A DNA stretch of 8,321 nt from Peptostreptococcaceae bacterium. Its GTDB lineage: Bacteria; Bacillota; Clostridia; Peptostreptococcales; Anaerovoracaceae. Location of the stretch: positions 1 through 8,321 of the forward strand of contig JAENWI010000047.1 of NCBI GenBank assembly GCA_016650115.1. Reading direction: 5' to 3'. The notes under the pieces are model-generated. The model had not been told where the DNA came from. It worked only from the letters and a program-made list of their open reading frames with translations, and searched no databases. Both the position numbers and the translations under genes were made by a program. Of the stretch, positions 6,471-8,321 are shown piece by piece. Within the stretch, counting starts at the first letter, position 1. Every line of letters begins with the position of its first letter.

Positions 6471-6500
6471 AAAGGAGGAAAGAAAATAAGAAAAGAATAA
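6471..6500 (+). other. Orphan Shine-Dalgarno sequence with no usable start codon (possible lost gene start)
   Basis: AAAGGAGGAA (6471-6480) is as strong as the real ribosome binding sites in this window. Seven bases after the AGGAGG core, where an ATG would be expected, stands ATA (6486-6488). That frame ends at TAA (6498-6500) after four codons. This fits a gene whose start and body were lost after the amidohydrolase. Confidence 0.4.
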
Positions 6501-6575
6501 AAAATCAACCACCTTCATTATTAATATCGGTATCGATCGTTGTCTTCCGTCAATTCAGCCATGACAGCTGGATAT

Positions 6576-6619
6576 TTTGCTGAACAAACCAAAATTTTCT
6601 CAGAGGTTTGTTCAGTAAG
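6576..6619 (+). terminator. Stable hairpin downstream of the amidohydrolase (possible terminator without U tract)
   Basis: CTGAACAAACC (6580-6590) pairs perfectly with GGTTTGTTCAG (6605-6615) across a 14-base loop. Four more outer pairs, two of them G-U, extend it to about 15 bp. What follows (CCTTAATTATA) is not a T tract, so intrinsic termination would be weak. It may be one half of a two-stem transcript end together with the hairpin at 6643. Confidence 0.4.
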
Positions 6620-6642
6620 CCTTAATTATATAAAACATTTCT

Positions 6643-6682
6643 AATGAGAGGAGTACTTTAATAATGCGGTGCTTCTCTCATT
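6643..6682 (+). terminator. 14-bp hairpin, candidate transcript end before AT2
   Basis: AATGAGAGGAGTAC (6643-6656) pairs with GTGCTTCTCTCATT (6669-6682) with two G-U pairs and no mismatch, around a 12-base loop. The downstream sequence TATTGAAATAAT is only mildly T-rich. The two G-U pairs make the RNA hairpin stronger than one on the opposite strand would be, which favours a + strand RNA role. Termination of the amidohydrolase transcript is the simplest reading. Confidence 0.45.
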
Positions 6683-6773
6683 TATTGAAATAATAAGAAT
6701 GTACAACAAATGTAAAAAAGCGGATGCATTAGAATTTCTTACAAGAGCTGGGGATTTGTAATTTCCAAAATAA

Positions 6774-6802
6774 TTGAAAGTATTGCCAACAAATGATAGA
6801 CT
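6774..6802 (+). promoter_or_regulatory. Candidate sigma-A promoter (extended -10) for AT2
   Basis: TTGAAA (6774-6779) as -35 is separated by 17 bases from TAGACT (6797-6802) as -10. TG at 6794-6795 gives an extended -10 element. The predicted start near 6809 leaves a leader of about 80 nt that contains the 22-bp tandem duplication. The match was found by eye and is moderate. Confidence 0.4.
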
Positions 6803-6818
6803 GGAGACATACACCATA

Positions 6819-6862
6819 AATTTGAAGTAGTACAGTAAATAATTTGAAGTAGTACAGTAAAT
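6819..6862. repeat. Perfect 22-bp tandem duplication in the AT2 leader
   Basis: Bases 6819-6840 and 6841-6862 are identical copies of a 22-bp unit (AATTTGAAG...CAGTAAAT). The first bases of a third copy (AATTT) follow at 6863. The pair ends 15 bases before the GGAGGA ribosome binding site (6878-6883) of AT2. It may be a double operator at two helical turns, or a recent replication-slippage duplication. Confidence 0.85.
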
Positions 6863-6888
6863 AATTTTAAGAATCTTGGAGGATAGAT

Positions 6889-8157
6889 ATGAAAAATTTT
6901 AAATTTAAATTAGACTATGTTAGAGAACAATTCCCTTGCCTGTGCAAGACGGTAAATGGACTGCCTGCTGCATTCCTTGATGGCCCAGGGGGGTCTCAAG
7001 TGCCAAGACGAGTTGTAGATAGAATCAGTGACTATATGTTTTATAGAAATGCCAATGGGCATGGTTGTTTTGTGACATCTGAGGAAACAATGGCATTACA
7101 GCAAGAAGGAAGAGAAACCTTAGCTGCATTCTTCAACTGCAAACCAAATGAAGTAATTTTTGGTGAAAGTTCATCAACCAATAATTTCAAATTGGCATTG
7201 GCATTAGCAAGAGACATGAAGCCGGGAGATGAGGTTATTATTACGGACATTGACCATGAATCAAACAGATCTCCAATGAGAACATTAGAAGAGCAGGGAA
7301 TTATAGTTAAAAGCGTTAAGATTGATTTAAGTACATATACCTTAGATTTAGATGATTACAAGAAAAAATTATCACCTAGGACGAAGGTTGTTGCAATTAA
7401 TTGGGCAGCCAATGCGACTGGAACAATTACGGATGTAAAAACAATGATAAAAATGGCACATGAGGTCGGTGCATTAACAATTATTGACGCAGTGCATTAT
7501 GCACCTCATAAAGTAATTGATGTTAAAGATATAGATGCAGATTTTATGGTATGTTCTGCCTATAAGTTCTTTGGACCACATATAGGAGTCATGTACGCAA
7601 AAGCAGAAGTTCTAGATAAGGTTAGAACTATCCGTGTATTAGCAGATGATAATACTCAGGTACCAGAAAAATTTGAAACAGGAACACCAAACTATGAACA
7701 TATTTGTGGCTGTGCTGGTGCCATCGATTTTATCGCAGACATTGGTTCAAAACATGAAGAATTTTTCATAGAAGAGCTGGAGGGTCTTTCAGGTAAAAGA
7801 AAGAATATTGTTGCTGGCATGCTGGCTATTCATGCTTATGAAGAACCGATTGCAGCAAAATTAAGAATGGGGCTTAGGGAAATAGAAGGTGTTACACTTT
7901 ATGGACCACCAGAAGGATATGATAGAACGGGTACAGTATCATTTACAATCGCTGGTAAAAATTCACATGATGTTGCAGTGTTTTTAGCAGAAAGAGGTAT
8001 CTTCGTCTGGGATGGAGACTTCTATGCAATAGAAATTACCAATCATGTATTAAATCTTGGTGACCAAGGTGGACTAGTGCGAGTAGGACTTGCACCATAT
8101 AATACTATTGAAGATATAGACAGGACGATTCAGGCTGTAGCAGATTTTTGCAAATAG
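6889..8157 (+). CDS. Class V aminotransferase-fold PLP enzyme, VC1184-like subfamily (AT2, paralogue of AT1)
   Basis: A 422-residue paralogue of AT1 that aligns without large gaps over its whole length; by eye well over half of the residues are identical. The key residues fall at the same numbers: H123 in DIDHESNRSP, D200 and H203 in IIDAVHYAPH, and K226 in SAYKFFGPH. As in AT1, the C-terminal loop reads FVWDGDFYAIE with no catalytic cysteine. Notable differences sit around residues 59-75 (CFVTSEETMALQQEG, against VFKTSLESDNLYWQA in AT1) and near 275-280 (YEHICGCAG, against MELAAGAAE). These suggest a different substrate or a heteromeric pair. The start is set by GGAGGA 5 bases before the ATG and by the conserved N-terminus. 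A dehydrogenase-like gene follows after 87 bases. Confidence 0.88.
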   Translation: MKNFKFKLDYVREQFPCLCKTVNGLPAAFLDGPGGSQVPRRVVDRISDYMFYRNANGHGCFVTSEETMALQQEGRETLAAFFNCKPNEVIFGESSSTNNFKLALALARDMKPGDEVIITDIDHESNRSPMRTLEEQGIIVKSVKIDLSTYTLDLDDYKKKLSPRTKVVAINWAANATGTITDVKTMIKMAHEVGALTIIDAVHYAPHKVIDVKDIDADFMVCSAYKFFGPHIGVMYAKAEVLDKVRTIRVLADDNTQVPEKFETGTPNYEHICGCAGAIDFIADIGSKHEEFFIEELEGLSGKRKNIVAGMLAIHAYEEPIAAKLRMGLREIEGVTLYGPPEGYDRTGTVSFTIAGKNSHDVAVFLAERGIFVWDGDFYAIEITNHVLNLGDQGGLVRVGLAPYNTIEDIDRTIQAVADFCK

Positions 8158-8166
8158 CAAAGATCT

Positions 8167-8198
8167 TTAATTCTTATTCTATAGTATTTAAGAACTAA
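8167..8198. repeat. Imperfect inverted repeat between AT2 and the dehydrogenase-like gene
   Basis: TTAATTCTTA (8167-8176) and TAAGAACTAA (8189-8198) form 10-base arms with one mismatch and a 12-base loop. The stem is A+T-rich and has no T tract, so it is not a convincing terminator. The two flanking genes could be co-transcribed. Confidence 0.25.
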
Positions 8199-8244
8199 GG
8201 AGTTATAAAGAGTCTAGAAAAGGTGAGGAGACTAGGAGGATATT

Positions 8245-8321
8245 ATGAAAAATTTAAAGGTAGCAATACTGGGGTTTGGTAATGCGGGACAAGCTTTTGC
8301 TAAACTATTAATTGATAAAAA
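8245..8321 (+). CDS. Homoserine dehydrogenase-like NAD(P)-binding protein (3' truncated)
   Basis: Only the first 25 codons are in the window. The ATG follows AGGAGG (8234-8239) by 5 bases. The N-terminus MKNLKVAILGFGNAGQAFAK is a Rossmann dinucleotide-binding start with GxGxxG at G10, G12 and G15. The pattern 'LxGFGNxGxAFAxLL' is typical of the short, single-domain homoserine dehydrogenases (aspartate semialdehyde to homoserine). Other small dehydrogenases, such as aspartate dehydrogenase or related oxidoreductases, start similarly. Its place after AT2 suggests it handles a semialdehyde or alcohol in the same amino-acid pathway. The catalytic part lies beyond the window. Confidence 0.65.
   Translation, partial: MKNLKVAILGFGNAGQAFAKLLIDK

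Larger units (their letters stand above)
6501..6773. other. Non-coding or degenerate intergenic stretch
   Basis: No gene can be supported here. Two hairpins are annotated separately. Two tiny ATG-started frames, 6561-6644 (27 codons) and 6699-6761 (20 codons), have no ribosome binding site and match nothing I recognise. Together with the orphan Shine-Dalgarno sequence at 6471 they look like debris of decayed genes rather than active coding. Confidence 0.4.

Noticed and set aside
6561..6644. 27-codon ATG frame starting MTAGYFAEQTK
   Set aside because: It has no ribosome binding site, is crossed by the hairpin at 6576-6619, and no family is recognisable.
6699..6761. 20-codon frame starting MYNKCKKADALEFL, possibly continuing after a frameshift to 6795
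   Set aside because: There is no ribosome binding site and it is too short to assign; it could be gene debris but cannot be shown from the sequence alone.
6819..6862. CRISPR array
   Set aside because: The two 22-bp units are directly adjacent with no spacers, so this is a simple tandem duplication.
6450..6888. Known riboswitch or T-box leader ahead of AT2
   Set aside because: I could not find a T-box sequence or a recognisable riboswitch core, and the hairpins lie mostly upstream of the best promoter candidate.

Overview
The window looks like a low-G+C Gram-positive anaerobe of the Clostridia. Signs of this are the A+T-rich sequence, strong AAGGAGG-type ribosome binding sites, short gaps within operons, a NhaC-family transporter, and a fold-III racemase of the ornithine racemase type known from amino-acid-fermenting clostridia. 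All supportable genes lie on the + strand. The assignment to Clostridia is an inference; no rRNA or other marker gene is present.

Layout. (1) 1-179: the last 37 codons of a probable PucR-type regulator and a hairpin terminator. (2) 180-381: a leader with several inverted repeats, one directly against the Shine-Dalgarno sequence of the next gene. (3) 382-4275: a tight three-gene operon with a class V aminotransferase-fold PLP enzyme (VC1184-like, here AT1), an ornithine/alanine-racemase-like fold-III PLP enzyme, and a NhaC-type antiporter. A long hairpin follows. (4) 4402-4838: a gene-poor stretch with a 20-bp palindrome, the C-terminal remnant of a third AT gene carrying an in-frame amber codon, and a 44-codon ORF of unknown nature. 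(5) 4839-6449: a YtcJ-type metal-dependent amidohydrolase. (6) 6450-6888: 439 bases without a convincing gene, holding three hairpins, an orphan Shine-Dalgarno sequence, a candidate promoter and a 22-bp tandem duplication. (7) 6889-8157: AT2, a close paralogue of AT1. (8) 8245-end: the start of a homoserine-dehydrogenase-like NAD(P)-binding protein.

Taken together, the genes suggest uptake and breakdown or interconversion of an amino acid or N-acylated amino-acid derivative. The antiporter would move the substrate, the amidohydrolase would free an amine from an amide-like bond, the racemase would invert the alpha carbon, the two class V PLP enzymes would carry out lyase or aminotransfer chemistry, and the dehydrogenase would handle a semialdehyde/alcohol pair. 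The substrate cannot be read from the sequence. The most notable structural point is that the racemase-transporter pair is bracketed by direct repeats of the AT 3' end. About 88% of 153 nt match (hand count) and nearly all differences are synonymous, which points to duplication or insertion by recombination between AT copies.
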